Shown piece by piece: positions 1 to 6,794 of a DNA stretch of 14,655 nucleotides (within the stretch, counting starts at the first letter, position 1; the number at the start of each line of letters is the position of its first letter). Source of the stretch: CAZUVQ01 sp964623915 (lineage in GTDB: Bacteria; Bacillota; Clostridia; UMGS1883; UMGS1540); the NCBI GenBank assembly GCA_964623915.1, contig CAZUVQ010000040.1, positions 1-14,655 of the forward strand. Reading direction: 5' to 3'. The translations under genes and the position numbers were made by a program. The notes under the pieces were generated by a model, which was given only the letters and a program-made list of their open reading frames with translations, was not told the DNA's origin and did no database searches.

Positions 1-887
1 GAACCGGGGTATATTTCGAGGTTTTTTGAAATGCAGATAAAACGTGTATGGTTGTTATCGCTGTTTTGTATATTATCTGCAATTTCACCAAGGCTATAAA
101 GTGCGGCACAGTCTGATGAGGCAATTGCCGCAATATCTTCTCTGTCACTTTCAGCCACTGATTTTGCGGCGGCGGCAGTGTTTTCGCAAACGGTAACCTT
201 CACACCTTCAAGAGAACTGAGAAATTCGCCGCACTGTTCAATCGCTTGCGGATGAGAAAAGATTTCTTTTATATTATTCAGGCGGGTAACCTTTTTTGCA
301 AGAAGTGAGTGTTCAACCTTCAAACGTGTACTGCGGACAATATAGTAATTATACTTTTCCATAAGGTCATAAACATGATTAACAGAGCCTGCTGTACTGT
401 TTTCAATGGGGAGTATGCCGTATTGGCAAAACCCTTTGTCAACTGCCGAAAAAACATTGTCAAAGCTTGCAAAGTAAACAATCGAAGGTGCACCGAAAAT
501 CTTTTCGCAGGCGTGCTGTGAATATGCCCCCTCAACGCCCTGACAGGCTACAATGGCCTTTTTCGGGAACATATCGGGCGTGTTGTTCAAAGAGGCTTTA
601 ATAAGCTTTGCAAGAGATGAATCACGGCTTAGATAAGTATGCTGATAAGAGCGGGATATGTCCATTATCGTTGTATACAAAATTCGTGCATAGTGGTCAA
701 ATTCATCGCCGGCCAACTCTGCAACCCTGTTTAAAAGCTCTCTTTCCCTTTCCGTATCAAGAACGTTCATGTTATTTTGCTCTTTGTATTTTGCAACCTC
801 AAGAGAAATACCCATTCTCTTTTTAAAAAGTGCAATAATTTCATTGTCAATTTCATTTAAGTTGTTTCGAAGGTCTAAAAGTTCCAT
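1..887 (-). CDS. pheA: Bifunctional chorismate mutase / prephenate dehydratase, partial (C-terminus off window)
   Basis: Converts chorismate to prephenate and then to phenylpyruvate, the committed branch to phenylalanine. The frame is open from ATG 887 to the window edge, giving 295 residues. Residues 1-85 are an AroQ-type chorismate mutase helical domain beginning MELLDLRNNLNEID. Residues about 108-290 are prephenate dehydratase, with GVEGAYS (117-123), GILPIENSTAGSV (157-169), SHPQA (211-215) and the catalytic HTRF (280-283). The C-terminal ACT domain that normally binds Phe would follow just outside the window. The start is one base after the aroC stop, and AAAGGA about 8 nt upstream serves as ribosome binding site. 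It is the last gene visible in the aro operon. Domain assignment is firm; whether an ACT domain exists cannot be seen. Confidence 0.95.
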   Translation of the reverse strand, partial: MELLDLRNNLNEIDNEIIALFKKRMGISLEVAKYKEQNNMNVLDTERERELLNRVAELAGDEFDHYARILYTTIMDISRSYQHTYLSRDSSLAKLIKASLNNTPDMFPKKAIVACQGVEGAYSQHACEKIFGAPSIVYFASFDNVFSAVDKGFCQYGILPIENSTAGSVNHVYDLMEKYNYYIVRSTRLKVEHSLLAKKVTRLNNIKEIFSHPQAIEQCGEFLSSLEGVKVTVCENTAAAAKSVAESDREDIAAIASSDCAALYSLGEIADNIQNSDNNHTRFICISKNLEIYPG

Positions 888-888
888 T

Positions 889-1956
889 TTATTGTTCCTT
901 TCTCATATCAAGAATTGTCAGAGCAGCAGCCGCCTCTACGGCCGGTAGGGCACGTGGCACAATACAAGGGTCGTGCCGTCCTTTTACTATAAGTTCTGTA
1001 TTGCATTTTCCGTAAAAACTTACGCTTTTCTGGGGTTTTCCAATAGACGGGGTGGGTTTAATTGCAACCCTGAATATTATCGGCATACCAGTGGTAATTC
1101 CCCCTAAAATACCGCCATGGTTATTTGTTTTAGTCAGTATAGTGTTATTTGAATCATAATAAAACTCGTCGTTGTTTTCGCTTGCGTACATTGATGCGGC
1201 CGCAAAACCTGCGCCAAACTCAATGCCCTTTACTGCCGGAATACCAAAAACAGCAGAAGAAATACGGTTTTCCACACAGTCGAACATTGGTTCTCCTAAG
1301 CCAGCGGGCAGTCCTGTTATGGCGCACTCAATAATACCGCCGACTGAATCTTCTAAAGCCTTCGCCTTTTCAATTTCACAAATCATTTTTTTCCCTGCTT
1401 CCTTTGATAATGTGGGAAAACCATTTGGCGAAAAAGGTTTTGGATTTACATAATCAAAGGGTAAATCTTTTATATCACCAACTGAATAAATATGACCAAA
1501 AACTTTTATGCCATGTTTTTCAAGAATTTGTATTGCAACTGCACCTGCAAAGCAAAGAGGCGCCGTAAGCCTTCCTGAAAAGTGACCGCCGCCACGAATA
1601 TCATGCGCATTGCCGTATTTCATAAAAGCGGAAAAATCCGCATGACCCGGGCGAGGAATATCACGAATGGCATCATAATCCTGCGAACGTGTGTCGCTGT
1701 TTTTTATAATGGCGCAAATAGGTGAACCGCAAGTTACACCGTCAACAATTCCCGAAAGTATCTCAGGCGAATCATCTTCCTTGCGTGGCGTGGAATAGGC
1801 AGCATTACCCGGCGCACGCCTTTTCATAAATTCAATTATTCTGACCATGTCAATTGTTTCGCCGGCCGGCACACCATCCATTACCACACCTATTGCCTTT
1901 GAATGTGATTGACCGAATATGCTAATTTTTATGTTTTTTCCAAAATCAGAGGACAT
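889..1956 (-). CDS. aroC: Chorismate synthase
   Basis: Catalyses the FMN-dependent loss of phosphate from EPSP to give chorismate, the last shikimate step. The 355-residue length is normal. Visible landmarks are FGQSHSKAIGVVMDG near the N-terminus, RPGHADF (102-108), GGGHFSGRLTA (122-132), GILGGITTGMPIIFRVAIKP and a C-terminal GRHDPCIVPRALPAVEAA. The 122-132 segment differs from the enterobacterial GGRSSARET form. From memory of the family, the GGGHFSGRLTA form also occurs in clostridial relatives, so I do not read it as damage. ATG 1956 lies inside the end of aroA (11-nt overlap), with GGGAGG 8 nt upstream located in the last aroA codons, so translation is probably coupled. pheA follows after one base. 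Confidence 0.97.
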   Translation of the reverse strand: MSSDFGKNIKISIFGQSHSKAIGVVMDGVPAGETIDMVRIIEFMKRRAPGNAAYSTPRKEDDSPEILSGIVDGVTCGSPICAIIKNSDTRSQDYDAIRDIPRPGHADFSAFMKYGNAHDIRGGGHFSGRLTAPLCFAGAVAIQILEKHGIKVFGHIYSVGDIKDLPFDYVNPKPFSPNGFPTLSKEAGKKMICEIEKAKALEDSVGGIIECAITGLPAGLGEPMFDCVENRISSAVFGIPAVKGIEFGAGFAAASMYASENNDEFYYDSNNTILTKTNNHGGILGGITTGMPIIFRVAIKPTPSIGKPQKSVSFYGKCNTELIVKGRHDPCIVPRALPAVEAAAALTILDMRKEQ

Positions 1957-3199
1957 TTATATTACCTCCCAACATCTTATAATCCGCAAAAAAAGCGGGG
2001 TATGATTTATCTGCCGCCTCAGCACCTATTATAATTACTTCGCCATGGCTTTTTGATGCTGCTATTGCGGCTGACATGACAATGCGGTGATCGCCAAAGC
2101 TGTCTGTTTTGCCGCCTTCTAAGGCTTTGCCCTCTATGATAAGACCGTCTGACAGCTCTTTCACTTTTCCGCCGAGTGAAGTGAGGCAACATTTCACAGT
2201 AGACAAGCGGTCGCTCTCCTTAAGCCGTAATCTCGCCGCACCGTTTATGTGTGTTTCGCCCTGTGCAAAGGCGGATGTTACTGCAATTATTGGTACCAAA
2301 TCAGGAATATCAGCGGCATTAATGCTGATGCCCTTGTAAGGCACCCCGCTGACAGTAATTTTATCAACGTCTATAAAAACATCTGCGCCCATTTTTGATA
2401 AAATTTCCAAAATCTGGCTGTCGCCCTGAATTGATGGGTATTTAAGACCGCTAACCGTAATACTGCCGCCTAAAGACCCCGCGCAAAGCCAGAAAGCGGA
2501 ATTTGACCAGTCGCCTTCCGCTTCATAACTTTGCGGTGAGCAGTATTTTTGGTTTCCTTTTATATGATAAACATTTTTCTGCTCTGTAATTTTAATTCCG
2601 AACTTTGATAGGACAGACAAAGTCAAATTAATATATGATTTTGATTCGACGGGTGGTACTAATGTTATAGTACTGTCGCCTGAAAGCAGAGGAAGTGCAA
2701 ACATAAGCCCTGTTATAAACTGGGAGCTGACGTTGCCTTGTAGTTCAAAGTTACCGCATTTAAGCTCGCCTGAAATCATAAGTGGAAATTTGCCCGCTTC
2801 ACTCATTTTACATCCCTTTTTAGTAAGCTCCTCATAAAGAGGGGAAAGGGGTCGCTTTGAAAGCCTTCCTTTGCCTGTTACGGTGGCACTTATATTAAGT
2901 GCCGGAATAATAGGGAGCAAAAACCTTATGGTAGAGCCGCTTTCATTGCAATCAAGCACTCCGTTTTTTGGAGTGGTAATAGGTATAACAGTTATCATAT
3001 CTTCTGTTATATTAATTTCCGCACCCATTGCACAAAGGCAATTAACTGTTGCCTTTATATCCTCAGAAAGCCCTCTGTACTTGATTATTGTTGGTAAATC
3101 TGATAATGCTGCGGCAATCAGCGCGCGATGGAGGTCAGATTTAGATGATATTGCCTGAACCTCACCGCAAAGAGTGGCAGGCGTTATTTTAATATCCAA
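1946..3199 (-). CDS. aroA: 3-phosphoshikimate 1-carboxyvinyltransferase (EPSP synthase), TTG start
   Basis: Transfers enolpyruvyl from PEP to shikimate-3-phosphate. The product is 417 residues. Motifs are SKSDLHRALI (19-28; Lys20, Ser21 and Arg25 are the substrate contacts), NESGSTIRF (85-93), the LRLKESDRL loop and DHRIVMSAAIA near the C-terminus. The initiation codon is TTG at 3199, directly abutting the aroB TAA stop (3200-3202) with no spacer. AAAGGAGGG lies about 9-10 nt upstream inside the end of aroB, which supports the TTG start and suggests coupling. Relative to the E. coli GNAGTAMRP loop, the alignable positions here read ESGSTIRF, so Phe stands where E. coli has Pro101 and Ser where it has Thr97. 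Function is certain; glyphosate sensitivity cannot be inferred from this alone. Confidence 0.96.
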   Translation of the reverse strand: MDIKITPATLCGEVQAISSKSDLHRALIAAALSDLPTIIKYRGLSEDIKATVNCLCAMGAEINITEDMITVIPITTPKNGVLDCNESGSTIRFLLPIIPALNISATVTGKGRLSKRPLSPLYEELTKKGCKMSEAGKFPLMISGELKCGNFELQGNVSSQFITGLMFALPLLSGDSTITLVPPVESKSYINLTLSVLSKFGIKITEQKNVYHIKGNQKYCSPQSYEAEGDWSNSAFWLCAGSLGGSITVSGLKYPSIQGDSQILEILSKMGADVFIDVDKITVSGVPYKGISINAADIPDLVPIIAVTSAFAQGETHINGAARLRLKESDRLSTVKCCLTSLGGKVKELSDGLIIEGKALEGGKTDSFGDHRIVMSAAIAASKSHGEVIIIGAEAADKSYPAFFADYKMLGGNINVL

Positions 3200-4261
3200 T
3201 TAACTCAGCCCTCCTTTTATAAAAGGCAGTAATTCCTCTGCATTTATATTTTTCGTTACGCATTTTCCTAACTGCTCCGGCACAATAAGAGCAACTTCAT
3301 TGCCTTTTCTCTTTTTATCTGAAAGCGCAACTTTATAAAGCTCATTTGCAGTAAAATCGCATTTTATCGGAAGTAAATTTTTTGTAAGCAATTCGGCGAT
3401 TCTTTCGGAGAAGTCCCCACTGCATAGCTTTTGTGCGTATGCGCCCTTTGCAGCTATAATCATGCCAATACCGACAGCACTCCCGTGAGGAATACTGTAG
3501 CTGCTGCATTTTTCAATTGCATGCCCTACGGTATGCCCGAAATTTAACAGGCGGCGAACGCCATTGTCATGCTCATCCTCACAGACAATATCACGCTTTA
3601 TCTCAACACAACGGGATATTACGTATTCAAGATTATTTTTAATTTCATTTTTTTCTAAGAAAACAAAAAGCTCCAAAGAAAGAATTACTCCATATTTTAT
3701 TACCTCGGCGCAACCGTCAGAAAACACGTTTTGCGGCAAGGTTGAAAGGGTATTATAATCACAAATTACAATGTCGGGCTGATAAAATGCACCGGCAAGG
3801 TTTTTGCCATTGTCAAGGTTTACAGCCGTTTTTCCGCCAACAGATGAATCAACGGCAGATAACAACGTAGTCGGAATCTGCACAAAGCGGATGCCACGAA
3901 GATAAGTTGCGGCGGCAAAACCTGCCATGTCACCTACCACACCTCCGCCAAGGGCAATAATTGCATCAGTGCGTGTCAGGTTTTCTTCTGCAAGAAAATT
4001 TAAAAGTCGGCACAAAATGTCCATGTTTTTTGAAGCTTCACCATTGACAAATACAAATCTACTAACTTGATAGCCTGCATTTTTAAGATTTGTTTCAAGA
4101 TTGTCACAGTAAAGCGAATTAACCAGGTCATCTGTTACTATCACAGCTTTGCATAGACCAACAGCATTTTTAATCAGCTCTGCTGCACACTCAAGCAAAC
4201 CCTCACCGATGTGAATTTTATATGTTTTGGATGCTTTTACTTCAATTATTTTCATAGCCAT
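3200..4261 (-). CDS. aroB: 3-dehydroquinate synthase
   Basis: NAD- and metal-dependent cyclisation of DAHP to 3-dehydroquinate, the second shikimate step. The 353-residue product is normal length. The NAD-binding GGGVVGDMAG lies at 105-114, followed by FVQIPTTLLSAVDSSVGGKT. Probable metal ligands are Glu186 (CAEVIKYG), His243 (FGHTVGH) and His259 (PHGSAVG). ATG 4261 overlaps the 3' end of tyrA by 20 nt; AAGG lies 9 nt upstream of it. An alternative ATG six bases downstream (4255) would shorten the protein by two residues but sits further from that site. The AroB stop codon abuts the TTG start of aroA. Confidence 0.96.
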   Translation of the reverse strand: MAMKIIEVKASKTYKIHIGEGLLECAAELIKNAVGLCKAVIVTDDLVNSLYCDNLETNLKNAGYQVSRFVFVNGEASKNMDILCRLLNFLAEENLTRTDAIIALGGGVVGDMAGFAAATYLRGIRFVQIPTTLLSAVDSSVGGKTAVNLDNGKNLAGAFYQPDIVICDYNTLSTLPQNVFSDGCAEVIKYGVILSLELFVFLEKNEIKNNLEYVISRCVEIKRDIVCEDEHDNGVRRLLNFGHTVGHAIEKCSSYSIPHGSAVGIGMIIAAKGAYAQKLCSGDFSERIAELLTKNLLPIKCDFTANELYKVALSDKKRKGNEVALIVPEQLGKCVTKNINAEELLPFIKGGLS

Positions 4262-5096
4262 CTATCATATCCTTACGGTCGCTGCCTGCTTTTAACAGCT
4301 GCAAAAGCAAGGCTGCGTTATTTTCTTTTATAGCATTGCTGTATTTTTTTAAATTTACGATAATTGTATCAATTTCTACGGCAAGGTTTTCGCTATTTTG
4401 TATGAAAAGCTCTGTCCACATATCGGGATTGAGTTTTGCAACACGTGTTAAATCCTTATATGAGCCGGCGGAAAAACCTCTATGAAGCTCTGCTGACGGG
4501 CTTTTTACATATGCGTTTGAAACAACGTGAGCAAGCTGTGATGTGTAAGAAATAATCTTATCGTGTTCCTCGGGTGTTGTTATTTGAATGTTCGTAAACC
4601 CGATTGATAAAAACAGCTTTTTCAGTTTGTCTAATATAATAAGGTCCACTCCTTTTGGCGGTACTAATATCATAGATGCTTTTTGAAACATTTTTACATC
4701 AGAATATTCAAAACCCGATAAAGCTACACCTGCCATAGGATGTGCGCCTATGAAAATAAATCCGTTTTCCTCTGCAACATCAAAAAGGGGATAGCAAACG
4801 CTTTTCTTTATTCCGCCTGTGTCAACCACTACTGCACCTTTTTTGAAAAGGTGGGCATGCGATGACACATAGTCAACAATAGCTTTTGGATAAAGTGCAA
4901 TTATTACCATATCACAGTTTTGCAAATCTTCATCTAAAAGCTCACGGTCAATGGCGCCGAGAAGCTTTGCTTTTAATACAACGCTTTTCTGAATGTCAGT
5001 TCCGTAAACCTTTTCTGTGCCGAAAAATTTAAATGCTTTTGCAAGTGACCCTCCAATAAGCCCTAATCCTACAATTCCTATAGTCATATTACACAT
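4242..5096 (-). CDS. tyrA: Prephenate dehydrogenase (short form, no ACT domain)
   Basis: Oxidative decarboxylation of prephenate to 4-hydroxyphenylpyruvate, the committed tyrosine step. The Rossmann fingerprint GLGLIGGS is at 10-17 and GAHPMAG at 117-123 carries the likely catalytic histidine. The all-helical dimerisation half follows. At 284 residues it ends without the extra C-terminal ACT domain present in the longer Bacillus subtilis-type enzyme, so direct Tyr inhibition through an ACT domain is not expected. ATG 5096 lies 7 nt after the aroF stop. Both it and the in-frame ATG 5087 have only weak upstream purine stretches, so the start is uncertain by three residues. Preference for prephenate over arogenate is by family, not shown. 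Confidence 0.93.
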   Translation of the reverse strand: MCNMTIGIVGLGLIGGSLAKAFKFFGTEKVYGTDIQKSVVLKAKLLGAIDRELLDEDLQNCDMVIIALYPKAIVDYVSSHAHLFKKGAVVVDTGGIKKSVCYPLFDVAEENGFIFIGAHPMAGVALSGFEYSDVKMFQKASMILVPPKGVDLIILDKLKKLFLSIGFTNIQITTPEEHDKIISYTSQLAHVVSNAYVKSPSAELHRGFSAGSYKDLTRVAKLNPDMWTELFIQNSENLAVEIDTIIVNLKKYSNAIKENNAALLLQLLKAGSDRKDMIDGYENN

Positions 5097-5103
5097 CCCA
5101 TCA

Positions 5104-6117
5104 TCAGCCCATTGTTCGTCCTAAGGCTTTTAAAATATTTCTTATATCAGTTGCTAAATTATCAAAAGCTTCGGGTGTAAGTGATTGGGCGCCGTCACAC
5201 AGTGCATGAGCGGGATCGTTGTGAACTTCTATCATAAGCCCGTCTGCACCTGCGGCAGCCGCCGCCAATGCCATGGGTTTTACATAACGTGAAACTCCTA
5301 AAGCATGGCTTGGGTCAACAACAATGGGGAGGTGCGTCATCTCACGAAGAACAGGAACTGCCGAAAGATCAAGTGTGTTCCTTGTAGCTGTTTCAAATGT
5401 TCTTACACCTCTTTCGCAAAGAACAATATTCTCGTTGCCGCCTGCCATAATGTATTCGGCACTCATTAAAAGCTCTTGCAGCGTATTTGCAAGGCCACGC
5501 TTTAGCAAAACAGGTGTTTTGGTTTTTCCGACAAGTTTTAGTAACTCAAAATTCTGCATGTTGCGTGCGCCAACCTGAATCATATCTACATGGTCAAAAA
5601 GTGGTATATGAGAGCCGTCCATAAGCTCTGTGACTATTGGCATGCCTGTTTTTTTCCTTGCGTGAATTAAAAGCTCAATACCCTCAGCCTTCATTCCCTG
5701 AAATGCATACGGTGATGTTCGTGGTTTGAATGCACCGCCACGCAATAGCCCTGCTCCTGATTTTTTTACAGCTTCAGCAACCTTTAAAATCTGCTCGGGG
5801 CTTTCCACAGAACATGGCCCTGCAATAATCTGAAAATTACCGCCTCCGATTTTTACACCGCCGACATTAACTACCGTATCATCAGGGTGAAATTTCCTAT
5901 TAGTATTTTTGTATGGTTCTGATATACGCTTGACAGCTGTGACAATGTCAAGACTGCCGATAAGGTCAATATCAACCTTTCCGGTGTCTCCTATAAGCCC
6001 TAACACAGTCTGATATTCTCCAACGCTCCTGTGAATTTCAAGCCCAAGGCTTTTAATCCATGCCGTCAGGTTATCTACCTGATTTTGGTCTACATTATTA
6101 TTAATTACAACTATCAT
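5104..6117 (-). CDS. aroF: 3-deoxy-7-phosphoheptulonate (DAHP) synthase, type I-beta with N-terminal regulatory domain
   Basis: First shikimate step: condenses PEP with erythrose 4-phosphate. The 337-residue length and arrangement match the Thermotoga-type enzyme. A small ferredoxin-like, ACT-related N-terminal domain (about 1-75) precedes the barrel, which contains IIAGPCSVES (97-106), RGGAFKPRTSPYAFQG (126-141), LLKRG and VVDPSHA. In characterised relatives this N-terminal domain mediates feedback by Tyr or Phe, which fits the Phe/Tyr leader peptide upstream. GGGAGG 7 nt before ATG 6117 is a strong ribosome binding site, immediately following the U-tract of the attenuator terminator. It is the first structural gene of the operon and is followed 7 nt later by tyrA. 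Confidence 0.96.
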   Translation of the reverse strand: MIVVINNNVDQNQVDNLTAWIKSLGLEIHRSVGEYQTVLGLIGDTGKVDIDLIGSLDIVTAVKRISEPYKNTNRKFHPDDTVVNVGGVKIGGGNFQIIAGPCSVESPEQILKVAEAVKKSGAGLLRGGAFKPRTSPYAFQGMKAEGIELLIHARKKTGMPIVTELMDGSHIPLFDHVDMIQVGARNMQNFELLKLVGKTKTPVLLKRGLANTLQELLMSAEYIMAGGNENIVLCERGVRTFETATRNTLDLSAVPVLREMTHLPIVVDPSHALGVSRYVKPMALAAAAAGADGLMIEVHNDPAHALCDGAQSLTPEAFDNLATDIRNILKALGRTMG

Positions 6118-6130
6118 GGTTTTTCCTCCC

Positions 6131-6171
6131 TAAAAAAAAATAAGTTCCGCAGCCATTGTGCGCTGCGAAAC
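6131..6171 (-). terminator. Attenuator intrinsic terminator of the aro operon
   Basis: On the minus strand, GTTTCGCAGC pairs with GCTGCGGAAC (10 bp, one G-U pair) around the 8-nt loop GCACAATG. A run of TTATTTTTTTTT follows. It sits between the leader ORF and the aroF ribosome binding site, so termination here would silence the whole operon. Its 5' arm is also the 3' arm of the competing antiterminator. Confidence 0.92.
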
Positions 6172-6216
6172 TGTAGCATTTCTATAAAGCTATCTGTTCT
6201 TTATTTTGCAGGCACA
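6157..6216 (-). promoter_or_regulatory. Antiterminator hairpin competing with the attenuator terminator
   Basis: TGTGCCTGCAAAA (6216-6204, spanning leader codons 25-29) can pair with TTTCGCAGCGCACA (6170-6157). The pairing is TGTGC with GCACA and CTGC with GCAG, separated by a one-base bulge, then one A-C mismatch and three A-U pairs. The 3' arm contains the 5' arm of the terminator, so the two folds are mutually exclusive. A small TAGC/GCTA hairpin lies in the intervening loop. A ribosome at the leader stop codon would cover the 5' arm; one stalled at codons 5-20 would leave it free. The pairing was found by eye and its energy was not computed. Confidence 0.75.
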
Positions 6217-6290
6217 CTTAAATCACTCTTAAAAATAAAATAAATAAGAGTAAAATAAAAGTATTCAAATACAAAATAAAGCTTTCCCAT
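6201..6290 (-). CDS. Phe/Tyr-rich attenuation leader peptide (29 aa)
   Basis: A small ORF from ATG 6290 to TAA 6201, preceded by GGAG with 6-nt spacing. Residues 5-20 read YFVFEYFYFTLIYFIF: six Phe (all TTT) and four Tyr (three TAT, one TAC) in 16 codons. It starts about 25 nt inside the transcript of the aro promoter and ends 30 nt before the terminator stem. Its probable role is to sense charged tRNA-Phe and tRNA-Tyr: stalling would free the antiterminator arm encoded by its last codons, and completion would allow termination. An inverted repeat inside the ORF (ACTCTTA 6251-6245 with TAAGAGT 6231-6225) could be a pause hairpin. The peptide itself probably has no function. The composition, ribosome binding site, position and downstream fold agree, though translation is inferred. 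Confidence 0.88.
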   Translation of the reverse strand: MGKLYFVFEYFYFTLIYFIFKSDLSVPAK

Positions 6291-6321
6291 AATTATCTCC
6301 AAATATATAGATATTTTCGTT

Positions 6322-6351
6322 AGTATAACATATCTTTGTATCTTTTGTCAA
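6322..6351 (-). promoter_or_regulatory. Promoter of the aro operon
   Basis: On the minus strand, TTGACA (6351-6346), an 18-bp spacer and TATACT (6327-6322), with TG one base before the -10 (extended -10). Predicted transcription start is near 6315, about 25 nt upstream of the leader ATG. Confidence 0.85.
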
Positions 6352-6421
6352 TAAAAAGTAACAAATTTAATAGAATTTCTTATTTTTGTGCTGTTTTTTT
6401 ATAATTTTTTCAAAAAAATCA

Positions 6422-6450
6422 TTGACAATTGCATTGATATTTGCTATAAT
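6422..6450 (+). promoter_or_regulatory. Promoter of the T-box / acyl-CoA synthetase transcript
   Basis: Perfect consensus: TTGACA (6422-6427), 17-bp spacer, TATAAT (6445-6450), with an extended -10 TG. The upstream A/T tracts (about 6395-6418) could act as an UP element. It is divergent from the aro promoter, with about 70 bp between the two -35 boxes. Confidence 0.92.
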
Positions 6451-6456
6451 TTAAAA

Positions 6457-6743
6457 AACTGAATATAAAACGCAATGAAAAGAAGGAGTAAATATCTTTA
6501 TCCGATTATAGAGAGAAGCGGATGGTGGAAGCGCTTTGTCGGAGGGTTATTGAAGTAGTCTTGGAGCGGCTGACTGAACGGCTCATATAGCTCAGTAGGC
6601 TCAGACGGAAATATTCCGCCGTATAATGGGAATTCGGCATCGATTTATATCCGTGCTGGGAGAGGTACAGAACTAATTATTCTGTATGAATTTAGGTGGT
6701 AACACGAAGTCATTCGTCCTAATATGGATGGATGGCTTTTTTT
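6457..6743 (+). promoter_or_regulatory. T-box riboswitch leader, probable Val (GUA) specifier
   Basis: This is a tRNA-sensing transcription attenuator. Stem I runs from about 6481. It has AAGG/UCUU at the base, the AGUA motif at 6487-6490 opposite the specifier loop GAA-GUA-G (6552-6558), and CCGA/UCGG with AAGCG/CGCTT enclosing a GGATGGTGGAAG distal loop typical of T-boxes. A stem III hairpin (TACAGAA 6666-6672 with TTCTGTA 6680-6686) precedes the antiterminator. In the antiterminator, TTAGG (6692-6696) pairs with CCTAA (6718-6722) around the 7-nt bulge TGGTAAC, and ACGAA pairs with TTCGT above it. The bulge bases UGGU would pair with the ACCA end of a tRNA having discriminator A, compatible with tRNA-Val. 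The specifier was aligned by hand to the glyQS leader layout, so its identity is less certain than the T-box call. Confidence 0.92.
6709..6743 (+). terminator. T-box terminator
   Basis: GTCATTCGTCC (6709-6719) pairs with GGATGGATGGC (6726-6736) around the loop TAATAT, 11 pairs including G-U pairs, followed by TTTTTTT (6737-6743). It uses the 3' halves of both antiterminator helices, so uncharged tRNA binding would prevent it. An ATG at 6732 lies inside this stem and is not the start of the downstream gene. Confidence 0.9.
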
Positions 6744-6794
6744 GTTTGTAAAACATTGTTTTTGCCGACTCGTGGCGGCGGAATGGAGATTTTT

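Noticed and set aside
309..826. Short plus-strand open frames opposite the left end
   Set aside because: They are shadows of pheA, whose minus-strand frame is open throughout and matches the family motif by motif.
6581..6600. tRNA-like D-arm string (ATAGCTCAGTAGG) suggesting a tRNA gene or tRNA mimic
   Set aside because: No matching acceptor, anticodon or T arm is found around it. It lies within the stem II region of the T-box, so the likeness is probably chance.
6732..6794. Longer reading of the acyl-CoA synthetase from ATG 6732
   Set aside because: That ATG lies inside the T-box terminator stem, has no ribosome binding site, and the extra residues look unlike the family. ATG 6795 has GGAG at ideal spacing.
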